From Actinomycetota bacterium (GTDB taxonomy: Bacteria > Actinomycetota > Actinomycetes > Nanopelagicales > Nanopelagicaceae): a DNA stretch of 5,356 bases. The DNA is taken from positions 1-5,356 of the forward strand of contig SXMA01000044.1 in assembly GCA_005777515.1 (NCBI GenBank), written 5' to 3'. Position numbers and translations under genes: made by a program. Within the stretch, counting starts at the first letter, position 1. Each line of letters opens with the position of its first letter. Shown here piece by piece: positions 1 through 5,356 of the stretch. The notes beneath the pieces are model-generated. The model saw only the letters and a list, made by a program, of their open reading frames with translations. It did not search any database and was not told where the DNA came from.

Positions 1-1315
1 TAAGGCAGCTCTTCAATCTCTGCCTGGATCTCTAGAGCGTTCACGTTTTCACTTCTATGATGGACGAGGCGAGAATGGAGAGATCCCGCCAAATAATTGG
101 TGCTCAATCTTTGGTGGTCCTGCCTGGAGCAGAGTTAAGGAGGTAGATGGCAAAGCTGGTCAGTGGTATCTACACTTATTTGATTCCACGCAAGCTGATC
201 TAAATTGGGAAAACAATGAGGTAAAAAAAGATTTTGAAAAGACGCTTCATTTTTGGCTTGATAAGGGCGTTGATGGATTTCGAATAGATGTTGCCCATGG
301 CCTAGTTAAGGAAGATATTTTTAAAGATCATAGAGATCCAGAAGGATTGACTAGAGCCCTTCGCCTTGATGTTAGTGATATGGATAGAGCTGAACGTGAA
401 TCACTTCTTGCTGATGTTCCATTTTTTGACAAAGAGGGAGTACACGAGATTTATCGCAGTTGGCGAAAAATTCTCGACTCCTACGCAGGTCAGAAGATGA
501 GCGTTGCCGAGGCCTGGGTTCATCCCAGTTCAAGAGCGATGCGTTATGTAAGAAGTGATGAGTTACATCAGATATTTAACTTTGACTTCCTAATCGCGCC
601 CTGGGACGCAGAATTTCTAGTAAACGCAATTAACAAAACCCTCTCTGAAGTTGGGCAAGTTGGCGCATCTGCTACCTGGGTGCTTTCAAATCATGATTCT
701 CCAAGACTTGTAACAAGGCTGGGAGGCGGGCAATTAGGAAGGCAGAGAGCAAGAGCAATGGCGCTTTTAACTCATGGCCTTCCCGGTGGTATTTATATTT
801 ATCAGGGCGAAGAGCTAGGGCTGGAAGATGGCAACCTTGACGATAAAGATCGCCAGGATCCAGTATTTTTTAGAACGAAAGGTGTTGATAAAGGTCGAGA
901 TGATGCTCGAATTCCACTTCCTTGGAATTCTCAATTACCAAATTATGGATTCACAACTACAAAACCTTGGTTGCCAATTCCAAGCACTTGGCAAGATCAA
1001 TGCGTTGAAGCCCAAGTAGATGTAGATAGCCATTTAACGCTCTATCGCAAGTCACTTCATATTAGGAAACTTTTATCGCGCCAGATAGCTTCATCAAATG
1101 AGATAACTTGGATTGATACCCCTAAGGGAGTTCTAGCCTTTAGCCGGGGGGATGATTTCCAGCTCTATGCCAACACCACAGACCAGAGCTTTGAATTAAA
1201 GCTCAAGAGCTATAGCCAGATAATCCTCTCCTCATCGGCTCAGGCTCAATTAAAGTCAGACACGCTGACCCTGCCCGCTGATTGCACCGTTTGGCTTGGG
1301 AAAATAACAAAATAG
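1..1315 (+). CDS. aglA: Alpha-glucosidase, GH13 family (5' partial)
   Basis: This is a cytoplasmic glycoside hydrolase that would release glucose from imported alpha-glucosides. The frame is open from base 2, giving 437 visible residues to the TAG at 1313-1315. Full-length relatives have about 530-560 residues, so roughly 100-120 residues are lost, including GH13 conserved region I. Visible motifs, numbered from base 2: region V QADLN at 64-68 (family form QPDLN), region II GFRIDVAHG with the nucleophile Asp96 (bases 287-289), region III VAEAW with acid/base Glu170 (bases 509-511), and region IV SNHD with the transition-state Asp232 (bases 695-697). YQGEELGL and GRDDARIPLPW follow, then a C-terminal beta domain from about 330. 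The motif set fits the oligo-1,6-glucosidase subfamily common in actinobacteria (subfamily 30 or 23). All catalytic residues are intact. A TTG at 347 is internal and not a real start. The exact substrate cannot be read from the sequence. The downstream binding-protein and permease genes suggest a shared alpha-glucoside pathway. Confidence 0.95.
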   Translation, partial: KAALQSLPGSLERSRFHFYDGRGENGEIPPNNWCSIFGGPAWSRVKEVDGKAGQWYLHLFDSTQADLNWENNEVKKDFEKTLHFWLDKGVDGFRIDVAHGLVKEDIFKDHRDPEGLTRALRLDVSDMDRAERESLLADVPFFDKEGVHEIYRSWRKILDSYAGQKMSVAEAWVHPSSRAMRYVRSDELHQIFNFDFLIAPWDAEFLVNAINKTLSEVGQVGASATWVLSNHDSPRLVTRLGGGQLGRQRARAMALLTHGLPGGIYIYQGEELGLEDGNLDDKDRQDPVFFRTKGVDKGRDDARIPLPWNSQLPNYGFTTTKPWLPIPSTWQDQCVEAQVDVDSHLTLYRKSLHIRKLLSRQIASSNEITWIDTPKGVLAFSRGDDFQLYANTTDQSFELKLKSYSQIILSSSAQAQLKSDTLTLPADCTVWLGKITK

Positions 1316-1352
1316 TTAGCCATTTACCGCCCGTTTACAGAGGCTAACTATT
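1311..1352. repeat. 11-bp perfect inverted repeat across the aglA stop codon
   Basis: The arm AATAGTTAGCC (1311-1321) is exactly mirrored by GGCTAACTATT (1342-1352) around a 20-base centre. The left arm contains the stop codon of the alpha-glucosidase gene. As an RNA hairpin it could end or stabilise the upstream transcript, but no U-run follows it on the + strand. On the - strand the arm is followed by a T-rich stretch (complement of 1301-1310), although no - strand gene is visible that would use it. It could instead be a protein-binding dyad. The repeat itself is directly visible; its function is inference. Confidence 0.5.
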
Positions 1353-1415
1353 GCCTGGCAAGGGGCCCCAGAGAAAGATGGGCTCTAACTTCCTCAGAGA
1401 AATCTGCGGAACTTC

Positions 1416-1428
1416 TATGGTCCTTTCG
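1416..1428 (+). promoter_or_regulatory. Possible -10 element upstream of the binding-protein gene
   Basis: TATGGT at 1416-1421 matches the actinobacterial TAnnnT -10 pattern and would place transcription start near 1428, leaving a leader of about 15 bases that keeps the ribosome binding site. There is no convincing -35 at 16-19 bases upstream, so this is a weak call. If right, transcription would start at the centre of the palindrome at 1422-1433. The gene may alternatively be read through from the alpha-glucosidase gene 127 bases upstream. Confidence 0.25.
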
Positions 1429-1433
1429 AAAGG
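1422..1433. promoter_or_regulatory. Candidate operator, perfect 12-bp palindrome
   Basis: CCTTTCGAAAGG is a perfect palindrome with a central CG, the general shape of operators bound by LacI-family sugar repressors. Its right half runs into the Shine-Dalgarno AAAGGGG (1429-1435) of the binding-protein gene, so a bound repressor would cover the likely transcription start and the ribosome binding region. Such repressors commonly control alpha-glucoside uptake genes in actinobacteria. No regulator gene is in view, so the binding protein is unknown. The palindrome is certain; the operator role is inference. Confidence 0.4.
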
Positions 1434-1435
1434 GG
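1429..1435 (+). promoter_or_regulatory. Ribosome binding site of the sugar-binding protein gene
   Basis: AAAGGGG lies seven bases before the ATG at 1443. It supports that start, and the protein from this ATG begins with a proper lipoprotein signal peptide. Confidence 0.7.
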
Positions 1436-1442
1436 AAACTAT

Positions 1443-2795
1443 ATGACCGCATCATTGCGGCGTCGTCGACTTCTGTTGGCGACATCTTTATTCGCAGCGC
1501 TATCACTTGTACTAAGCGCCTGCTCCAGCTCAGATGACTCAGCTGGTGGCGCAAATTGTGATGCCTACGAAGCGTATCAAGGCCATGACGGAACAGAGGT
1601 AGAAATTTATTCCTCAATCCGTAGCCCAGAGGCAGAGATTTATCAAGAATCATTTGCCGAATTTGAAGAGTGCACCGGAATCACAATTACCTGGAATGGA
1701 ACTGGTGAATTTGAAGCACAACTTCCAGTTCGTGTTGAAGGTGGCACAGCTCCAGATCTTGCAGTCTTCCCACAACCAGGTCTATTAAAAGCAATGGTTG
1801 CTACTGGAAAGATGTTCACTGCAACTGATGCAGTATCTGCTGCAGCAGATGAATTCTATGGACCAGATTGGAAGGCATATGGAACTGTTGATGGAACCTT
1901 CTATGCCGCCCCACTTGGTGCAAACGTAAAATCATTCGTCTGGTATTCACCAAAGACATTTGCTGATAACGGATGGACAATTCCAAAAACTTGGCCAGAG
2001 TTACTTGCTCTCTCTGACAAGATCGCTGCTGAAGGCAAAGTTCAACCATGGTGCGTTGGCTTTGGCTCTGGCGATGCAACTGGTTGGGTTGGAACTGACT
2101 GGATGGAAGACATCATGCTCCGCGTTAACGACGCAGCAACATATGATGCTTGGGTTAATCACACCATGCCATTTAATGATCCAAAGGTCGCAGCAGTTCT
2201 TAAAGAAGCCGGTAAGGTTCTAAAGAATGCTAAGTACGTAGGAAATGTTTCAGCAATTGCCACAACTACCTTCCAAGAGGGTGGAGCTGGAATTGTTGAT
2301 GGGTCCTGCGCAATGCACCGTCAGGCTTCATTCCTCGGCGGAATTCTCTCTGCTGATTACGGCGCAACCATTGTTACTCCAGAAGATACTGATGTTGAAG
2401 GCGGAATTACTACCTTCTACTTCCCAGGTGTGACTGCTGATCAACGCCCTGCCCTCGGTGGCGGAGAGTTCGTTGGCGCATTCTCAGATCGCGGTGAAGT
2501 TGGAGCAGTTCAGCTCTATCTAACATCCCCTGAATGGAATAACAAGAAGGCAGCACTTGGTGGCTGGTTCTCAGCTAACAAGGGCCTAGATACTGCAAAT
2601 GTTGCAGATCCAGTAAATAGGAATGCGGTTGAAATTCTCAAGAATGCAACCATCTTCCGTTTTGATGGATCAGATGCAATGCCTGCAGCTGTTGGTGCCG
2701 GTTCATTCTGGAAAGAAATGACTGCTTGGGTTGCTGAGAACAAGTCCGATAAGGCTGTTCTTGATGCAATCGAGAAGTCCTGGCCTAAGTCTTAA
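1443..2795 (+). CDS. aglE: Alpha-glucoside ABC transporter substrate-binding lipoprotein
   Basis: This is a membrane-anchored extracellular binding protein (SBP family 1, CUT1 carbohydrate class) that would deliver alpha-glucosides to the permeases encoded next. It has 450 residues, normal for the family. Residues 1-27 form a lipoprotein signal: RRRR at 6-9, a hydrophobic stretch at 10-24, and the lipobox LSAC with the lipidated Cys27, followed by a Ser/Asp/Gly linker. VWY at 166-168 and PKTW at 181-184 are typical of the fold. The segment DATGWVGTDWMEDI (211-224) strongly resembles AglE proteins and is the main reason for the alpha-glucoside call. Mature cysteines 39, 77, 204 and 289 could form disulfides. 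The start is fixed by a good Shine-Dalgarno and by the signal peptide. It lies 127 bases after the alpha-glucosidase gene, behind a possible promoter and operator. The exact sugar is not determined. Confidence 0.93.
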   Translation: MTASLRRRRLLLATSLFAALSLVLSACSSSDDSAGGANCDAYEAYQGHDGTEVEIYSSIRSPEAEIYQESFAEFEECTGITITWNGTGEFEAQLPVRVEGGTAPDLAVFPQPGLLKAMVATGKMFTATDAVSAAADEFYGPDWKAYGTVDGTFYAAPLGANVKSFVWYSPKTFADNGWTIPKTWPELLALSDKIAAEGKVQPWCVGFGSGDATGWVGTDWMEDIMLRVNDAATYDAWVNHTMPFNDPKVAAVLKEAGKVLKNAKYVGNVSAIATTTFQEGGAGIVDGSCAMHRQASFLGGILSADYGATIVTPEDTDVEGGITTFYFPGVTADQRPALGGGEFVGAFSDRGEVGAVQLYLTSPEWNNKKAALGGWFSANKGLDTANVADPVNRNAVEILKNATIFRFDGSDAMPAAVGAGSFWKEMTAWVAENKSDKAVLDAIEKSWPKS

Positions 2796-2835
2796 AAAGT
2801 CTTAGGCATCTCAAGAAGCCTAAAAGCTTCTGAGA
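2783..2835 (+). promoter_or_regulatory. Overlapping alternative hairpins at the aglE stop
   Basis: Three pairings are visible. A: GCCTAAG (2783-2789) with CTTAGGC (2801-2807), the TAA stop lying in its loop. B: TTAGGC (2802-2807) with GCCTAA (2818-2823). C: TCTC-A-AGAAGC (2809-2819) with GCTTCTGAGA (2826-2835), ten pairs with one bulged A and the loop CTAAAA. B excludes both A and C, whereas A and C can coexist. They lie just before the strong stem at 2846-2886 and may act with it in transcript termination, processing or 3'-end protection. Confidence 0.4.
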
Positions 2836-2845
2836 AGTAGTAGTT

Positions 2846-2886
2846 GTAAGGGGTGTAGCACTTAGAAAAGTTGCTACACCCCTTAC
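2846..2886 (+). promoter_or_regulatory. Strong 15-bp hairpin between aglE and the permease genes
   Basis: GTAAGGGGTGTAGCA (2846-2860) and TGCTACACCCCTTAC (2872-2886) are perfect reverse complements around an 11-base loop. This is the most stable structure seen in the window. No U-run follows, so it is not a canonical intrinsic terminator; actinobacteria can use stems without U-runs, and such a stem can also protect the upstream mRNA from 3' decay. A smaller stem, GCAAAG (2887-2892) with CTTTGC (2900-2905), follows directly. Its position suggests attenuation, giving more binding protein than permease. The structure is directly visible; the role is inferred from malE-malF type operons. Confidence 0.6.
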
Positions 2887-2954
2887 GCAAAGTATCGCTC
2901 TTTGCAATGATGCTTATCGAAGTTTTAAGGAATTTAGTGCGGAATCAGCACTCA

Positions 2955-2961
2955 GGGGGAG
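2955..2961 (+). promoter_or_regulatory. Ribosome binding site of the first permease gene
   Basis: GGGGGAG at 2955-2961 lies 10 bases before the ATG at 2972 and 7 bases before the TTG at 2969. A second, shorter candidate, GAGG (2964-2967), lies four bases before the ATG. The site does not settle the start, but the two options differ by only one residue. Confidence 0.5.
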
Positions 2962-2971
2962 TTGAGGCTTG

Positions 2972-3973
2972 ATGCTTGAGTTAGCAGCACGCCAATCTCA
3001 ACTCGAACAGGCTGCCTCAAAGTTAACCGGGCTTGTAATTACGGTAATTGTCTTTGCAATGGTTGTCAGCCTTGCCTTTTACTTGGCAGAGAGAACTTCA
3101 GAGCGAGTACAGAGATATGTTAAGTACTTCCTTTTTCTTGCTCCAGCACTAATTTTCCTCTTTATAGGATTGATAGCTCCTGCTATTAGAACGCTGTATT
3201 TATCATTCAGAGATGCAAGAGGAGATAATTTCGTTGGTTTAGAGAATTACATCTGGGCCTTTACCCAACCTGAAATTCTCCAGATTTTGCGAAGTACAGG
3301 CATCTGGATGGTTGTAGCTCCCATTGCCTCAACCGCTCTTGGGTTAACAATTGCCGTTCTTACAGATCGCATGAAGAGGCCTGGGTTGGTGAAATCTTTG
3401 ATCTTTATGCCCATGGCAATCTCATTCGTTGGGGCCGGAATTATCTGGAAATTTGTCTATCAATTCCAACCAAATGAACGAGTTGCTGAAATCGGCCTAC
3501 TAAGCCAGATAGCTGAATGGCTAGGTTTTGTTCCAACGAATTGGATCTTAACCGCACCTTTAAACACCTTCTTACTCATTGTGGTCTTTGTATGGATTCA
3601 AACTGGCTTTGCCATGGTGATTCTCTCTGCTGCTATCAAGGCAATTCCTGAAGAGATTTTGGAAGCATCAATGCTTGATGGAGCAAGTGGTTGGAAGAGA
3701 TTTGGAAAAGTGACCGTTCCCATGATTCGAGGAACCATCATCGTGGTTTTAAGCACTATAACTATTGGGGCACTTAAAGTCTTTGACATCATCAGAACTA
3801 TGACTGGTGGAAACTTTAAAACCAGCGTTATAGCCAATGAGATGTATAACCAGTCATTTAGAGCGCTTAATTATGGAACTGGAAGCGCTCTGGCAATCAT
3901 TTTGTTCCTAGGAGTTATTCCATTGGTTGCCTATAACGTAATCCATCTGCGACGTGAGAGATCGGAGCGATGA
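2972..3973 (+). CDS. aglF: Alpha-glucoside ABC transporter permease (MalF/AglF type)
   Basis: This is one of two inner-membrane subunits forming the sugar channel (binding-protein-dependent transport permease, CUT1). From the ATG at 2972 it has 333 residues; the TTG at 2969 would add one. Hydrophobic segments lie near residues 19-40, 50-72, 110-130, 140-160, 198-218, 250-272 and 303-323. The EAA loop, which docks the ATPase, is present as EASMLDGAS (231-239) continuing to the Pro at 250. The additional N-terminal helix before the segment LAPALIFLFIGLIAPAIRT, and the sequence RTMTGGNFKTSVIANEMY near 275-292, are typical of AglF proteins. It starts 176 bases after the binding-protein gene, behind several hairpins, and its TGA overlaps the start of the second permease, so the two are translated together. 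No ATPase gene accompanies it. Confidence 0.93.
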   Translation: MLELAARQSQLEQAASKLTGLVITVIVFAMVVSLAFYLAERTSERVQRYVKYFLFLAPALIFLFIGLIAPAIRTLYLSFRDARGDNFVGLENYIWAFTQPEILQILRSTGIWMVVAPIASTALGLTIAVLTDRMKRPGLVKSLIFMPMAISFVGAGIIWKFVYQFQPNERVAEIGLLSQIAEWLGFVPTNWILTAPLNTFLLIVVFVWIQTGFAMVILSAAIKAIPEEILEASMLDGASGWKRFGKVTVPMIRGTIIVVLSTITIGALKVFDIIRTMTGGNFKTSVIANEMYNQSFRALNYGTGSALAIILFLGVIPLVAYNVIHLRRERSER

Positions 3974-4896
3974 TGGCAAAGGCGATAAAGCAAGGCAAAG
4001 TAGAAACGGTTAAGAGCCATTTAAGTTCGCCTTGGGCTAGCTTTGTAGCAATTTTAGTTGCAGTGCTTTGGACGATTCCTACCTTTGGTCTATTTGTTAC
4101 ATCCTTAAGACCTCAGACTGGGATTAACTCATCTGGATGGTGGACGGTACTTACCAAGCCTGAATTTACTATCGAGAATTACAGCAGAGTTTTATTTGAA
4201 GGTCGCGGCGCTACTCCACCTTTGAGCCAGTACTTTGTAAATACCTTTGCCATCGTTATCCCGTCAACGATCATTCCAATAACGATCGCAATCTTTGCAG
4301 CTTATGCAATTGCTTGGTTTGACTTTAAGGGAAGAAATTTCATTTTCTTTGGAATCTTTGCTCTCCAAGTAATCCCCCTTCAGATGTCTCTGATTCCTTT
4401 GCTTCAATTGTTCTCTGGAGGGCTACATATTGGAAGTGTTACTGTAATTCCAAGTTTTGGTATCACTGGAACCTTTATTCCAATATGGCTTGCTCATACC
4501 ATGTTTGGACTTCCGCTTGCGATATTTCTGCTCCATAACTTTATTGCGCAATTGCCGAGGGAGTTAATGGAAGCTGCAAGGGTTGATGGCGCAGATTACT
4601 TCAAGCTCTTTAGGCAAATAGTGCTGCCTCTTAGCATTCCAGCTGTTGCATCCTTTGCAATATTCCAATTCTTATGGGTTTGGAATGACTTACTTGTTGC
4701 TCTTACATTTGGTGGTGGCAAGCGTGAAATCGCTCCTCTTATGGTCAGACTTGCCGAGATGACTGGAACAAGAGGGGGAGATTGGGAGTTATTAACAGCA
4801 GGCGCTTTCGTTTCAATTTTGGTGCCGGTAGCTGTTTTCTTTGCGCTACAGAGATATTTTGTCCGCGGTTTGCTCGCTGGATCGGTTAAGGGATAG
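3970..4896 (+). CDS. aglG: Alpha-glucoside ABC transporter permease (MalG/AglG type)
   Basis: This is the second channel subunit, expected to pair with the upstream permease. It has 308 residues, slightly above the usual 270-300. Membrane segments lie near residues 22-44, 90-113, 123-144, 160-190, 220-240 and 272-294. The EAA loop is complete: EAARVDGADYFKLFRQIVLP at 201-220. The C-terminal ending RYFVRGLLAGSVKG is characteristic of AglG/MalG proteins. The ATG at 3970 overlaps the previous stop as ATGA. A second ATG at 3973 sits five bases after GGAG (3964-3967), a better spacing than the two bases to the first, so the true protein may be one residue shorter. The overlap implies translational coupling and equal subunit amounts. 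No terminator hairpin is visible in the 41 bases after its TAG. Confidence 0.93.
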   Translation: MMAKAIKQGKVETVKSHLSSPWASFVAILVAVLWTIPTFGLFVTSLRPQTGINSSGWWTVLTKPEFTIENYSRVLFEGRGATPPLSQYFVNTFAIVIPSTIIPITIAIFAAYAIAWFDFKGRNFIFFGIFALQVIPLQMSLIPLLQLFSGGLHIGSVTVIPSFGITGTFIPIWLAHTMFGLPLAIFLLHNFIAQLPRELMEAARVDGADYFKLFRQIVLPLSIPAVASFAIFQFLWVWNDLLVALTFGGGKREIAPLMVRLAEMTGTRGGDWELLTAGAFVSILVPVAVFFALQRYFVRGLLAGSVKG

Positions 4897-4924
4897 CACC
4901 TTTCATTTAATTTGATTGCAATGG

Positions 4925-4938
4925 CATACTGCTACCCA
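4925..4938 (+). promoter_or_regulatory. Candidate promoter for a leaderless transcript
   Basis: CATACT at 4925-4930 resembles a -10 element, and the expected start seven bases further on falls on the A of the ATG at 4938. There is no Shine-Dalgarno upstream of that ATG, so a leaderless mRNA, common in actinobacteria, would explain the arrangement. A -35 is not convincing (TTTCAT at 4901-4906 is the nearest, 18 bases away). Confidence 0.35.
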
Positions 4939-5356
4939 TGGCCGAAGTTGTTAGAGCCCCTGGACTTAATGAGCTAAGAGGCCGAAAGAGCGCTAAGTGG
5001 CGATTTTTCCCAAGCGATGTTCTTCCCCTTCCAGTTGCTGAAATGGATTTCCCGATAGCCGAGCCAATTAAGCAAGCACTTCATGACATGGTGAATCGCT
5101 CTGATACTGGTTACTTAGGCCCAATGCCAGAGCTATTTGAGGCATTCTCTAAGTTTGCAGAAACACGTTGGGGATGGAAAGTTGATCCTGCGCATATTCG
5201 CACCGCAACTGATGCTGGGGTTGCAGCAGTTGAAGTGATTCGAACTCTTCTAAAGCCTGGCGAGAAACTGATGGTTAATTCACCAGTTTATGAAAATTTC
5301 TGGACCTGGCCCAAAGAAGTTAGCGCAACCTTAGTTGATATCCCACTAAAGCAAGA
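4938..5356 (+). CDS. MalY/PatB-type PLP-dependent C-S lyase/aminotransferase (3' partial)
   Basis: This is a fold-type I PLP enzyme of the class I/II aminotransferase superfamily, MalY/PatB branch. Members are usually cystathionine beta-lyases acting in methionine or cysteine metabolism. The window holds 139 complete codons of an expected 380-400; the PLP-binding lysine lies beyond the edge. Visible family features are KWRFFPSDVLPLPVAEMDF (20-38), SDTGYLGP (55-62), the cofactor-region segment TDAGVAAVE (91-99) and NSPVYENFW (114-122). The ATG at 4938 is the only start in this frame after the previous gene, and the encoded N-terminus fits the family. No Shine-Dalgarno precedes it. The gap from the permease is 41 bases on the same strand, so read-through is possible, but a separate leaderless promoter is likelier. 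In E. coli MalY also represses the maltose regulon through MalT; nothing here shows such a role. Confidence 0.88.
   Translation, partial: MAEVVRAPGLNELRGRKSAKWRFFPSDVLPLPVAEMDFPIAEPIKQALHDMVNRSDTGYLGPMPELFEAFSKFAETRWGWKVDPAHIRTATDAGVAAVEVIRTLLKPGEKLMVNSPVYENFWTWPKEVSATLVDIPLKQ

Noticed and set aside
347..1315. Alpha-glucosidase starting at TTG 347
   Set aside because: The frame is open to the left edge and encodes the GH13 region V and the nucleophile upstream of 347, so the gene is cut by the window and not short.
1322..1341. TTTACC and TTTACA as -35 boxes between the arms of the inverted repeat
   Set aside because: No matching -10 at proper spacing follows either hexamer.
1351..1369. Small adjacent palindromes TTGCCTGGCAA (1351-1361) and GGGGCCCC (1362-1369) as operators
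   Set aside because: They are short, have no conserved operator form I recognise, and are too easily formed by chance; kept only as a note.
1348..1653. 101-codon open frame on the - strand across the binding-protein gene start
   Set aside because: It overlaps the lipoprotein signal peptide region antisense, has no recognisable domain and looks like a shadow of the real gene.
2936..2952. 5-bp stem AGTGC/GCACT just before the permease ribosome binding site
   Set aside because: It is too short and leaves the Shine-Dalgarno free, so no regulatory role can be argued.
4897..4937. Terminator after the second permease gene
   Set aside because: No stem or U-run is present in the 41-base gap.
1..5356. 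Mobile element, CRISPR array, tRNA or novel defence system
   Set aside because: No terminal repeats, transposase, spaced repeats or RNA-gene folds were seen; every coding region fits a known metabolic family.

Overview
This window looks like a carbohydrate-uptake locus from a low-GC actinobacterium. The proteins resemble actinobacterial alpha-glucoside genes: a GH13 enzyme of the oligo-1,6-glucosidase type, followed by an AglE-like lipoprotein and AglF/AglG-like permeases. The DNA is much more AT-rich, and the intergenic gaps much shorter, than in typical Streptomyces or Micrococcales. Streamlined freshwater actinobacteria (the acI / Nanopelagicales type) would fit, but that placement is inference from composition and protein character; no marker gene is present.

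Layout, all on the + strand: (1) 1-1315, the C-terminal four fifths of a GH13 alpha-glucosidase cut by the left edge, with all three catalytic carboxylates visible. (2) 1316-1442, a gap rich in inverted repeats, including an 11-bp repeat across the alpha-glucosidase stop and a perfect 12-bp palindrome that runs into the next ribosome binding site. (3) 1443-2795, a lipoprotein sugar-binding protein (AglE-like). (4) 2796-2971, a gap holding a series of hairpins, the largest a perfect 15-bp stem at 2846-2886. (5) 2972-3973 and 3970-4896, two CUT1 permeases (AglF- and AglG-like) overlapping by four bases. (6) 4938-5356, the N-terminal part of a MalY/PatB-type PLP enzyme, cut by the right edge, with no Shine-Dalgarno and probably leaderless.

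How it would work: the lipoprotein captures an alpha-glucoside (maltose, trehalose, sucrose or isomalto-type sugars are all possible) outside the membrane. The two permeases form the channel. An ATPase encoded elsewhere (an MsiK/MalK-type shared subunit) must power it, because none is present here. The cytoplasmic GH13 enzyme would release glucose. The hairpins after the binding-protein gene probably set a high binding-protein to permease ratio, as the malE-malF intergenic hairpins do in enteric bacteria.

I found no mobile element, CRISPR array, RNA gene or clearly new multi-gene system. The parts worth a second look are non-coding: the operator-like palindrome at 1422-1433, the hairpin series at 2783-2905, and short open frames of 21-22 codons that end exactly on the starts of the binding-protein and first permease genes.
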